Source of the DNA: Takakia lepidozioides | Lineage: Eukaryota; Streptophyta; Takakiopsida; Takakiales; Takakiaceae | Reading direction: 5' to 3' | DNA: 64,000 bases | NCBI GenBank assembly: GCA_030704615.1 | Contig: CM060731.1 | Span: 77,790,756 to 77,854,755 of the forward strand | Shown here: positions 41,805 through 52,042 of the stretch, in pieces | How positions within the stretch are numbered: the stretch's first letter is position 1 | Layout of the letters: each line of letters begins with the position of its first letter | The notes under the pieces: generated by a model | The model's input: only the letters and a program-made list of their open reading frames with translations | What the model was told of the DNA's origin: nothing | Database searches by the model: none | Position numbers and translations under genes: made by a program

Positions 41805-43148
41805 TACTGTACCACCCAACACTGCACTAAGGAAATTCCACAATATAGGGATGCTCAAATTGAGCTTTGCAAATCCACTGCAAACACAGATGTTTTATGT
41901 TATTATTACAAGCAACTTGCTGAGACAAGTGACCTTATTTTGCACGTCATATTCCCAGGAAAGGTTCAAGACTCAAAGACGTTACTACTTCCCCAAGAGG
42001 CCAGAAGTGCCTACAGGACCAAAGGAAAATGCTAACTGAGACATCCAAACAGAATGAGAGAGCTTGGGATAGAGAGAGGGTTATGACAAAGGGTGCAGAG
42101 ACCTGCCCAATATCTGCCGTTTTGATGAGGACATTATCATCATAGGTCTTGTAAGACTCCAGAACACATGGCAAATCCAGCAGTGCCACCGGAAAGCTGT
42201 CACTTCCTATCATGAAGGTGCCTGCTCGGCCATCATCTGCAGTACCAACTTTTTCTGTGATTCCAAAATATCATTTAGGCTCCAAAGATTGTAAGTGAAA
42301 ATATTCCTGAACAAGTTAGACAGGTATAGTGTAAAAAGGCGACTTATAACTTCTTCTACTCAGCAACCTGAATTCGTTTGGGCAAGACTAACCCCTAGGA
42401 GCCTACCTGGGGGTCGCAGCACCTCTGAACACTTCACCAGAGACGTAGCAAGCAGTTTTTGGAGGCAAATCTTAGCACCCAAATTGTAAGCATCACCCGA
42501 ATCATGCTCAGGTATAGTTGCACTGACTACAGATCGAGCGTTGCCTACAGGTTTGAAGAGTGGTTCGCAGGGTCCTTGATTCTTCCTTGGCCAGCTTTAG
42601 CACATCATTGATGTCAAAGGCCAGTAAAATGACAGTGGCGCAGTGTGAACTGAAAATTGATCATCAGCGCTATACCAATTGAAGTTAAGAGAGTTGTTAA
42701 GGCAGAGACATTTCTCTTCATCAGGTGAAGGAAGAAGCTTATCCATATCTCTGGTGGTTTAGTATTCGCCATGTTCATGTCAACTCTGCTGTTTTATGAC
42801 TTACCATACAATTATTTCCAGTTGGGCATGACAATCATCATGAGGAAAGATAAGACTACGCCGTGCTTCCGATTTGAATCCTGATTTCGTGCATGGCCTC
42901 TTTCCACTGGCTTTCACGTACTGCCTGAGAGTGGGTCCTTTCAGTAGAGCAATAGAAGTGGCCCTCGGCTACTTCCATGACGTAAAAAGCGTGAGAGCAT
43001 CCTTGCACCTCCCAATTCACAAGAATTGCTCACCTTGGAAGGAGAGGTCTAGGGAGCTATCGTTGGCGCTTCCAGCCTCCTCATTGAACACGAGCTCCAG
43101 ACGCTCAGCCACCGACTGAGGCACTCTCAGAATAAAATGCTCCTCCAT
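40161..43148 (-). CDS. TAF7: TFIID subunit TAF7
   Basis: Five exons join to 218 residues, close to Arabidopsis TAF7: 43,148-43,034, 42,236-42,103, 41,718-41,599, 40,868-40,803 and 40,382-40,161. The start MEEHFILRVPQSVAERL is the TAFII55 N-terminus. It is followed by GTFMIGSDSFPVALLDLPCVLESYKTYDDNVLIKTADIGQ, IIMVREEGEV and GLTPAMRDARRRRFRREPDLN, all diagnostic of the family, then DLVQQVENDLQSIMEGG and an acidic tail (DDDDDLMDEDDDNDNY). TAF7 is a nuclear subunit of the general transcription factor TFIID. The junction of exon 4 to exon 5 uses a weaker donor (GTGGAT) and is the least certain. A long GA tract lies just upstream of exon 3. Confidence 0.92.
41743..41804. repeat. (CT)n microsatellite in TAF7 intron 2
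   Basis: About 31 CT dinucleotides with one T interruption. On the transcribed strand it is (GA)n, ending about 25 bases before the exon 3 acceptor, a place normally rich in pyrimidines. Confidence 0.97.
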
Positions 43149-45337
43149 AGCCAGGCTCCAAAAATGCAGAAGACTGTCTACTAGGTTTTCCCTTGCCCGA
43201 TCCTACTAGGGCACAGCCGTCCGCTGGCGTGGAGCGCAGGCCTGAAATCTTTGTGCCTTTCAACGAGAAGGATCGTAGAGTATTTCGGGTATGAAATGAT
43301 GAAAACCAAAGCCCGCTTTGTGTCGAATATGGCATCAACTCCTTTATCGTTTCCACTTGATGGGTTCTGCTTCTACCTTGTCTTCTTCGACTGAGCACTC
43401 ACGATTAGGGTTGGGTGATTTGAGGCATCATCCCTCGATGGGCGGTTTGCTTTTCGGCGGAGTCTGCCTGTCGAAGCCGTGCACAGTGGCACTTCGTCTC
43501 TGGACATCCGCGTTTCGAACTGGTAAGTTTCGGATGACTCTTCCTATTTGCGTGTTTAGTGGGATGTCTTAAAAGTGGGAAGCTCATGATAGGCATGGTG
43601 GGAATTTATCTCGGGCACAATAATGTCTCTCAGAACCTTGTGCACGTGATGTGGATTTTCAAGCTGCAAACATTGTTACGGAAGGTTTGATGATGTGCTA
43701 AGCACAAAAACCTCGGTGCATCCATTCAGTGGTGATCGACGAATCATGCTTCTGCTTCTAGTCAGCACAGTTGTTTCACTATCTCAGGAGACCCTAACCA
43801 TGACGAAACCTTGAAGGTCCTGGAAAAGAATCTTGTCGGAGCGATATTGGGGTTTTGCATAACTGCAGCTCATAAGATGTGTGCGAGTGGGACCATGGTT
43901 TTGGCAGTCCATAGAGCGGCTTTCAATGGCACGTGATGATCTAGTATGCTAAGAATTGGGTTTTCCTGCAACTGCAATCGCTTTGGTGGGAGATGAAGAC
44001 AATCCCCTTCTGTTTGTGGGAGTGATAGAGCCATATTTTGCGTTTGTGCAATCCTGTGGGATGACAGTGTGTGGTTTCTGCGTCCACCTCCACGGACGGC
44101 AGCTTGACTTACCAAACTTACTACCCTCTCGGAGTGATGAGTCACGCAGCATTGGCATTGTACACTGTCCGGCGACCTCTCTACCCTTATGTGTCAAACT
44201 CTCTCTCTCCCCATGTATCGAAGATGAAGATGAGTGCAGCTCTGAGCATTCGGAAGTTACAATGCACCAAATCTCTTTACCAAGTTTACTTGTTTTTCTA
44301 CTATTTGTATGGAGGGGTTTGGTGACCCTTTTTCCACACTAGAGCCTTGTGGTTAGTACAGGAGAAATGAACCATATCCCAAGCTAGCTAGCTTGCGCGA
44401 ATATGCATACATTTATACACGTCTAACATGCCCAAAGACAATCAGCAAGGGCATGGCATAGTGAGCCAGGCGAAGTGCGATGATGGAGGGATCCACCAGC
44501 AGGCTCTGTTGTCCTTTGCATTCCTTACCATCACATCTTGTGCCACCATACAACAGCAAGGGTTTCACCACCACCTGCTCACTAGACTTGCACAATCCAT
44601 CAGACAACACCTCAATGAATCGGCACTTCGCGTAAAAATTCTTAGCAGAGGGATGCATCACCTTTGCTTGCTGTCTAGGATGCGGAGTTGAATGATTTCT
44701 CAATTAAACATGTTTATGAATCCATCAAATAGACCGAGTGAGAGCCTTCACAACCAGCTGAATGAAGCTTACACCTCGATTTGAGCAGCAAATAGAGTTT
44801 GTGGAATACCTGAGCACATAGTTGAACTATGGTTGGCTTCATATGAGTACACATATGTATAGTTGGGCGATCCAAGGGGCTGACTCTTTCAACACGTGAA
44901 CCAAGAGGCTCTCTCTTGGGCTGTGGCAAGATTTAACATCTCAGGGCATTCCCTATCACAGAAATGATTTGCTCCCTCTCTTCTGTGTCTTTGGAAATTA
45001 GCAGTGCTGACTGTGCAAGAAAGACCATGGAAAAGTATGTCAAAACCACAGGTACAGACTACAGACTTCAAGCAGCGTATAGAGCTTTGAGATCCAATGT
45101 AGTAGTAGCCCTGAGAGTGCACCTCAAGTGTTTTTTCTAGTGTACATATCTGTTGCACGAACATTGTATTGCCTCTTCCTTTATGACAATACTTGGGCAC
45201 CACATACAGAGTGCTCATCAGATTGTACAGTACCTAGTAGCCTTTGGTAAAGAGGGACAAAAAAAAGTCACAACAACAGAGGCGGATACATTTGCATGCA
45301 ATCGTCAACAGCCGCAACTATATTCCAGTCACAATTA
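43149..45337. other. intergenic upstream of TAF7, no gene recognised
   Basis: The first few hundred bases are the likely TAF7 promoter and 5' untranslated region. Open frames on both strands at 43,956-44,342 and 44,413-45,218 are 90-130 codons long, have no domain I recognise and no splice partners I could find. A decayed gene is possible at 44,700-45,220 (minus). Confidence 0.4.
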
Positions 45338-46216
45338 GCGCCGGTTTACACGAGGGCCTGGGCCCAAGAAACCATGGGCCCAAGACTAGAGCTTTTGGGC
45401 CCACAATCGGGCTGAATGAACTGATTCAAATATAATTTTCAAGGAATTCGGCCCTCTTCGCGTAAACGTATTGGGCCCAGGCCTAACGCCCAACCTACAC
45501 CAATATCAGCCACTCTCCCCCTTCTTCCATTCTCTGTCTTCTACGCTTCACATTGTTTCCCATCAAATCGTGTATCCCTAAACTATTCAAGCAAGAAGGC
45601 ATAATATTCTTGTGGCCTTGGTCCTCTTCATGGCCTACAAGGTGTGATTACAACCATTTTGGCATTGAAACAACTTATAAACGAGCAATTTGCTGGATTG
45701 TTGACGATGTTTGTGTTCATCATGGAAGGAGGAGGTCCAAGAGATAGAGAGGGCTTATGATTCTACGGGCAGAACCTGCTTTGAGTGCTTGCTGCGAGGT
45801 GGCCGCCAAAGTCTCTAGTCTCTACCTGCATATAAACCCATCTATGACCTTTTTCAATCCTACGGCTGTGATAGGCTTAAGAAATATATCTTAATGGTAG
45901 GTTGCTTGGGCCAAAGGGAAAAAGTTGGGTCTCCATCCCCCAGCATTCCTTTCGGTGGGCTGGGCCCAAGAGTTTGGCGCCATAAATCATGCCATGTAGG
46001 TAGCCATGTCACTCTCTTGCTCCTTCCGTTGGGTTGGGTTGGGCCCAAGAGTTTGGCGCCATAAATCATGCCATGTAAGTAGCCATGTCGTTCTCTTGGT
46101 GTTGGGCCCGGACCCTCGTGTAAACCGCTTGGGCCCGACTTGAGGCTCTTGATCAATAGGGATTTCTTGTTTCTAGCTTGGTCTTGGGCCCGGGCCATGG
46201 TGTAAACGGCCGGCCC
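45338..46216. mobile_element. PIF/Harbinger-like MITE (879 bp)
   Basis: The left end reads GCGCCGGTTTACAC and the right end, reverse complemented, GGGCCGGCCGTTTACAC; both continue into a GGGCCCAAGA motif. Each end abuts TTA (45,335-45,337 and 46,217-46,219), the usual three-base target duplication of PIF/Harbinger elements. The inside has further copies of the GGGCCCAAG motif and a direct repeat of about 75 bp (CAAGAGTTTGGCGCCATAAA at about 45,967 and 46,046). There is no transposase, so it is non-autonomous. Confidence 0.75.
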
Positions 46217-46947
46217 TTAGTAGGGCCGGAGGCTCGTTCTTGTGGTCTCCGATGGCAGATAGTAGACTAGAACCAAATCCTTCCTTTGCAACATCCAACC
46301 CACAAACCCCTCGGGCAAGAAAAGAATCAGGAATGTTCATGCAGTAAAGGGGCATGTTGCCAAAGCTAGAGACTTTATATAAATGTGCAGATCAGCTGAA
46401 TAGCAATGCATTGCGTGAAAACCTGGCAGAGAGGACACAAGATTGGAGGAGTTCTGCAGAATGTTCAGAGCAAATGTGTGATCCGCAATCCCAGAGTGTC
46501 TAACCAGCAATTGTAGAGTAGTCCCCTAGTAGTCCGAGATTCGTTTGCCTGCAAGAGGTAGATTTTGAAGCTTGAATCAAATTCGTTCTGCACACTTGAG
46601 ATTATGTAACAGAGAAGCACAGGAACACCAACTGGTGCTGATAGTGACTGTGAAAGGCCGATCGAGCTCCAGGCTCTGCCATTGATATTGTGAAACTTGT
46701 ACATGATGTACGATATATGACATCCCTAAGCCCAATACCTGCCTTATAGTGACATCTACATAGCCTTTCTTCGATATGATGGGAGCATGAAGTCCACACA
46801 ACTAACTAGTGCTTTCACCGAGCTGAAATGGAAAAATGTAATGGTGACAGTGCAGATGTGTGAATGTTCTCAAACCTGTGGTCCGGCTACTGACCAGTAA
46901 ACTCTTCCAGACAGATTACTAGCATCCGATGCCGGCAGAGTGGAGTA
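46217..46947. other. intergenic, 3' side of the VQ gene
   Basis: No convincing coding sequence. The 3' untranslated region of the VQ gene lies here on the minus strand. Confidence 0.5.
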
Positions 46948-48285
46948 CTATACACGCATCTCCGTTGCCTGGTCAGATTGCAACCATGAATCTATTTGAA
47001 TGTATGACTGCAGGTCTAATTGCTCCTCCTGGCTAGTACCTTTCAGCGGCGCGTCAGATGTATCTAGCATCCCTCCTGGTCGTCTGTACTGTGGCTCTGG
47101 GATCATTGTCGGAGCATGCGATTTGTCGGACGAGTTTGCGATTCTGGATGCAGTAACGTAGCCACCATCTCTAGATCTTTCATTGTCGGTCGCATCCCAC
47201 AGCAAAGGCATGGTATAGGAACACCCTGTAGTTGAATTAGAAGTTGCACTCGCAGGTGCTGCTGATCTAGTGAGATTGCCATAAAGTGCCATCAGATCGG
47301 AGTGATAGACTCGGCTGGACGGGTTGATGTGTCCCGGGGGAGTGCTGTGGCGGCCCAGCCCCATGTTTCTAGAAGAATCTGAGGTTGGCGCGCCCAAGAG
47401 GTCAAGTCCAGATTGACGTTCGGGCTTGCACATTGATGAGTTGAATGGGAAGGGAGACATTATGTCGCTTCGTTGCAGTTGTTCTCTGTAATTCAAGCTT
47501 GGGACTTCATGTGGAGCCCCAGAAGCAGATGGGTGCGTGGAAGCAAACTGTGGAAATGGAGGCAGGGCTGGCAAAGGCTGCGAGTTTTCAGGAGCATTCA
47601 TGCCAGCAAAGGCGCGCTTGGGCTGGGGCCGCACGACATGTCCCCCGAGCTCTCCTTTGCTGCCAGGCGCCCCAGCTGGCGTCCGAATGCCTGTCAGCTT
47701 CTGCACCATGTCTCGGAAATCGCTAGAGCTCGCCTCCATCACTGTGGTCGGCACACGCCGAGAGGCTCGTGACCGCCGCTTGCTGACTCTGGTCGTGCCA
47801 GCGCCCATTGATGCGTAGGCGCCCGTGCGGCCATCCACAGACTCCGCCTTGCCTGCAGACTCGGCTGAGGAGCGGCCTGAGGTGCTGCTCTCATTGAGCT
47901 GCGTCTGCTTGTCTACCGAGTAACCAGGACGAATAGCGGCCATTCCTGTACTTGCCCAGGAGTTCACAGGTAAAGGCAAAGGCCTCGAATTGTGCGGATT
48001 GGAGGTCAGGCAGCTTGCAAGTGTTTCCACCAGCGATTTCTGGATGCTATGCGAAGTGGAACTACCCTGTGCATCTCTGGACCGCAGTTCTCGCTCTAAA
48101 GCATCTGTGAGAGGCTTGACCTCAGGCCAGCCGCTTCCCGACCCTCGCATTGGGCTCGGCTCATCATGGCTGTGTGACGGCTTTGCTAATTCCCAGCTCC
48201 CCATCACTTCCTCGTGCAGCACGCTCTTGGGTGATTCCACCCCACTACACAACTTCTCTATGCGCACCTCGTCGCCTCGCGGCAT
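46948..48285 (-). CDS. VQ-motif protein, intronless, 445 residues
   Basis: The start is the ATG at 48,285 (MPRGDEVRIEKL); the frame is open a few codons further upstream but has no earlier ATG. Residues 171-201 read KRRSRASRRVPTTVMEASSSDFRDMVQKLTGI, a basic stretch followed by the VQ signature FxxxVQxLTG (Phe190, Val194-Gln195, Leu197-Gly199). VQ proteins are plant nuclear cofactors that bind WRKY factors or MAP kinase cascades. The rest is Ser/Pro-rich and of low complexity, with SP sites that could be kinase targets. Absence of introns is normal for the family. 445 residues is long for it. The partner cannot be told from sequence. Confidence 0.88.
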   Translation of the reverse strand: MPRGDEVRIEKLCSGVESPKSVLHEEVMGSWELAKPSHSHDEPSPMRGSGSGWPEVKPLTDALERELRSRDAQGSSTSHSIQKSLVETLASCLTSNPHNSRPLPLPVNSWASTGMAAIRPGYSVDKQTQLNESSTSGRSSAESAGKAESVDGRTGAYASMGAGTTRVSKRRSRASRRVPTTVMEASSSDFRDMVQKLTGIRTPAGAPGSKGELGGHVVRPQPKRAFAGMNAPENSQPLPALPPFPQFASTHPSASGAPHEVPSLNYREQLQRSDIMSPFPFNSSMCKPERQSGLDLLGAPTSDSSRNMGLGRHSTPPGHINPSSRVYHSDLMALYGNLTRSAAPASATSNSTTGCSYTMPLLWDATDNERSRDGGYVTASRIANSSDKSHAPTMIPEPQYRRPGGMLDTSDAPLKGTSQEEQLDLQSYIQIDSWLQSDQATEMRV

Positions 48286-50894
48286 TCTATCTCCCCTGTC
48301 TACCAAATTCCTCCCTCTCCCTCCACCTCTCTCTCTCTCTAGATAGTCCTATACTCCCTTTCTCACCTCCCCCACCACCGACCTCGTGCACCAGCAAGCT
48401 TGTGGCTGGCAGAGAAATGCCACAGAGCTACGCAGACTAAGATCGAAACCACACCACGAGCGACAGAAACTGAACAACTGGAGAGCCAAGCACTGGCCCC
48501 GAACTGTTGCAGGCATGAACATCTACTACCACCTACAAACACTCAACACTCAGACCCAGTTCCGGAGAGAGAGAGAGAGAGAGAGATCTAAATATGATCG
48601 ATCTACAAGTGGATTTTGCAAGGCCCGAGCTTTGTGAGAGATGGTGTGCGGAGCTTATGCCGTGCGTGTCTCGAAGTGCTGGGCGGATGTAGAGATAAAA
48701 TGTAAGGAGAGATGGCGGCCCTGTGCTTTTGAGGCTGGTAAAGATGCAGAGGGAGAGGGTCAAAGTTCCGCAGCCCGGGTCAGCCTGCTCTGCGCGTTCT
48801 TCCCCCCTTCTTCACTCCCAGTCACCACACACCCCCCCATGTGGCCCGCCCGCCACCTCACCAACACATCAGCAACTGCAAGGAGGAGGAAGACCAAGGA
48901 ATTCTCATGTTTCCGGATTCGAACCCACCACCTTCCCCAACCTGTTGGAGTGGTAACTGGTAACTATACCTCCAGAAGGATGACGCCACTGGGAATCCTT
49001 ATCCCGGCCCGGCCGCAAGCAAATTATTAGTGGGCCTTATTCGAGCTTACCTTGCGGAAGCTTCGAAATATCGAACCCATTACGACGTGGCTATAGAAAA
49101 TTCGTGGGCGTCCCATACTAGTGATTTGAGGAATTGGTTAACTGCATGGGGATACTTGGAATAGTGTCACGGATTTTGTACGGATGGACAAACGTTATGT
49201 GCATTATCACCATCAAAAGTCCGAACATAATCATGCAGGAAGTCCCGGCCTAGTCCTTGGAATGCCGACTGCGATAATTCGCAACACCCACCAAAATGTA
49301 CTCATGTTCGAAACTTGCGGTTCGATAATTGCGACTCAAAAAATAAAATAAAATAATAAAAAATTGCGACTCGGTTTAAACAAAAAACAAAAAGAACCAA
49401 GAAAAACAAAAGAGGGGGAGAAATTATTGGGAGAATTCTAGAGAATAAATAGTACATGAGGAAAAATGGAAGCATATTTGAGAGTAGGTAGTTGGGACTG
49501 CATTGATGTGGGGCAGGATATACTCCGACACTAATCCTTGCTGACATGTCTGGAATGTGGGGCTTTGGCTGCTGTCACCCTCCGTCACCTTTTCTTCTCT
49601 CTCCGTGTTGACCACCTTTCTCTCTACCTATATATTTTTTGTGTATATCTACCTATAATACTTAGTATATATTTTTGAATAGGGATAGTTATTCTTCTTC
49701 CTGGTTTAAGAAGAAGAAAAACAATTCTTCTCTATCTGTAAAATTAGTTTAAAATATTACCCTCAGAGGTGGGACAAGTTTTACTTTTACTGAGGGTGAG
49801 AGATAAATGTCGGCAACGAAATATGGGTGAAGCAGCCAGTGACACTAAAGGTCCAGTCGTCCAGTCGGTGGTAATTGTTATTTCTGATATTAACTTAAAT
49901 CCTCAGAATATTGTGGGAGAGTATCCATTTGAGTTGTGTGATTGTTTTACTATGTTTCCGGGTGGTTTCTTCATTTACCGGGCCCACGGTAAATGTTGTA
50001 CATTTTCCTAGTGGCACCTGATGAATGAATGAATGTTTTTTGGAAGGAAGATCGCGCCGCATTCATTCCTTCTGAGTAACAGGTTGAACAGATTAAACAA
50101 ACAGAGTGCCGTCCGCCCACCGGTGGAATCAATGCATCGTCGCCTTCTAGAGAATGGAACATATTGCGGCGCATAGGTGGAGAGGTCGCTACGGTGGCGG
50201 CCACATTGTATGAGCCGCATGATAAGTTGGGTATTCCTAGCATCCGGTAATCAGCGACGTGCCCAACACAAACGAATATCATGTGCGGACCCAATAAATC
50301 AAGCTACAAATTGGATGACTGGTTACGACTGCCTTCAACTAATGATAAAAATTCTGAAATATATATACCAGTTCACTCGCCTGGGTAGTTGCGTAATTCC
50401 TTCAACATTGTGCCTGCAACATCCACTGCCACTCTATGGGCCATTCTATGGGCCATTGTGACAAAGACTTCGACGCTAACCGACATGATATTGACGTCTG
50501 AAGGATATCATAAGAATTTTAAGGAATCAACTTATCTCGGGCTGAAACCCGCCTCGGTTTCAACTACACTCATGTTAAATTTATGACCACTCTTTCAACT
50601 CCATTCAAATTTTACTAAAAAAAGGAGCCTCCAAGACATAAATTGTGGGTCAAATCTCACCCGCTTTTTCTACTTTCCACTCTATCATCCATCCATCCAT
50701 CCATAAAAAATGACGAAAAACAATTCCCATGGTCGGAATCCCGCTTACAATTAACGAAATACTAAAAATCCATGGATTCTTTTGTGACGTAGGTGTATCC
50801 TTTTTCGATAACGCCAAGAAGACGATAATATTCAACACCGAAGACCAGGTTTTGAAGGATCAGCCCCCCTACTCTCACATTTACATATATCCCT

Positions 50895-50895
<1 letters not shown>
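48286..50895. other. intergenic, upstream of the VQ gene; possible SINE remnant
   Basis: CT-rich and GA-rich runs at 48,325-48,345 and 48,566-48,587 flank the likely 5' leader of the VQ gene. At 48,915-48,926 the minus strand reads GGGTTCGAATCC, a perfect B-box, with a weak A-box (TGGCGTCATCC) about 50 bases upstream, so a SINE or tRNA relic is possible. From 49,020 to 50,890 the DNA is AT-rich and I see nothing else. Confidence 0.45.
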
Positions 50896-50926
<31 letters not shown>

Positions 50927-50930
50927 TTTT
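50896..50930. repeat. (TA)n(CA)n microsatellite
   Basis: A run of TATATA passes directly into ACACACAC. Confidence 0.95.
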
Positions 50931-51336
50931 ACATGCAGGCCAAGGACAACTACCCAGCCTGGTACCTCCTTTCCTACCTACCTACCTGCCTACATACCTA
51001 CCATGACGTATGTAAGCGACTCACCGTATGTAGGTACGGCGACACGTATTCGCGCGCAGGGAGCAGGCACGTGGATACGGAAGGTTCGGAAGTTGTCGTG
51101 GAGTGTGTCCGTGGCTGCCGCGCCGCTAATCCGCGGCTGTGGCCCAGTGTGTGCGGCTGCTGTGTAACGGCTGGCGCTTCATTCCTTGTCCGTACCGCCC
51201 CACATTACTGCGCGCACTATTTAAAGATCGTCCAGATACGGACGAAAACTAGCGGACTGTGGTCCAGCATCCGTCGGGGCTCGGCAGGGTAAGTAAGTAA
51301 GTAGACATCCCTAAGTCCAGCATCCGTCGGGGGAAA
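50931..51336. other. GC-rich block with TATA-like element and degenerate 51-bp units
   Basis: A GC-rich segment (51,030-51,210) ends at CACTATTTAAAG (about 51,216), a plausible TATA box for a plus-strand transcript. It is followed by two degenerate copies of the TCCAGCATCCGTCGGG unit that forms the array at 51,844. No open frame of note follows. Confidence 0.4.
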
Positions 51337-51821
51337 AGTCGACCAAGGATAAATGTTACTTGCTTTTTTGTTATGTCACCCTTAATGTTATGAAATCTTT
51401 GCTCTGTAAAAATTTACACTTGAAAATGGCATGAGAACCTTATTTGATATGTGTTATGAAAATATGGCGCTCCTCTTTGTTAGCACACCTCCATAGTTGT
51501 TATTAGATCTTATGCGGAGCCTTAATATAGTTGGTTTGAGAAAACATTCATCCACTCTTATCATTTATCCATGTGTATTTTCAACCCTCTAATGAATAAA
51601 TATTGTATCCTGTTGGATTAAAGAAATACTATATGCAGTGAAGGCTGTATGTATTAAACCCTAAACCTTTCCAACTGATATTTTTGTTCTTTTTTTAACT
51701 GCTTTATTCTTTTATCAAATGTTATGTTTTGGAGATTGACCTCTATTTCTTTATCTGATATATCTACATAAATGCTATAATTTTTCTGCTCTATAGGCAT
51801 AACAATTATCCAGGGTCGACT
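51337..51821. mobile_element. small AT-rich TIR element (485 bp)
   Basis: The left end starts AGTCGACCAAGGATAAATG and the right end, reverse complemented, AGTCGACCCTGGATAATTG; over 22 bases the ends agree at 19. The inside is AT-rich and non-coding, in contrast to the GC-rich repeat DNA on both sides. It sits between copies of the 51-bp repeat. No target-site duplication is clear, so the family is open. Confidence 0.55.
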
Positions 51822-51843
51822 GTAGTAAGTAGTAAGTAGACAT

Positions 51844-52042
51844 CCGCTAGTCCAGCATCCGTCGGGACTCGGGCAGGGTAACTAGTAAGTAATTCCGCTA
51901 GTCCAGCATCCGTCGGGACTCAGGCAGGGTAACTAGTAAGTAATTCCGCTAGTCCAGCATCCGTCGGGACTCAGGCAGGGTAACTAGTAAGTAATTCCGC
52001 TAGTCCAGCATCCGTCGGGACTCAGGCAGGGTAACTAGTAAG
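51844..52042. repeat. 51-bp tandem array, about four copies
   Basis: Units start CCGCTAGTCCAGCATCCGTC at 51,844, 51,895, 51,946 and 51,997, exactly 51 bp apart and nearly identical. Related units occur before the TIR element at 51,265-51,336. Confidence 0.96.

Noticed and set aside
41600-42039. Plus-strand frames with long Ser-Leu repeats
   Set aside because: They are translations of the CT microsatellite opposite TAF7.
44413-45218. Minus-strand frames with phrases such as EREQIISVIGNALR
   Set aside because: No domain could be named, frames are short and overlapping, and no splice structure was found.
47445-47818. Three plus-strand open frames of 93-99 codons
   Set aside because: They lie opposite the VQ gene and overlap one another in different frames; the minus-strand frame carries the recognised motif.
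48906-49010. tRNA or SINE on the minus strand at a perfect B-box
   Set aside because: The A-box match is weak, the box spacing is long and the ends do not pair as an acceptor stem; noted only as a possible relic.
51844-52042. 51-bp array as a CRISPR-like repeat-spacer structure
   Set aside because: All 51 bases repeat, so there are no unique spacers; the setting is a plant nuclear genome.
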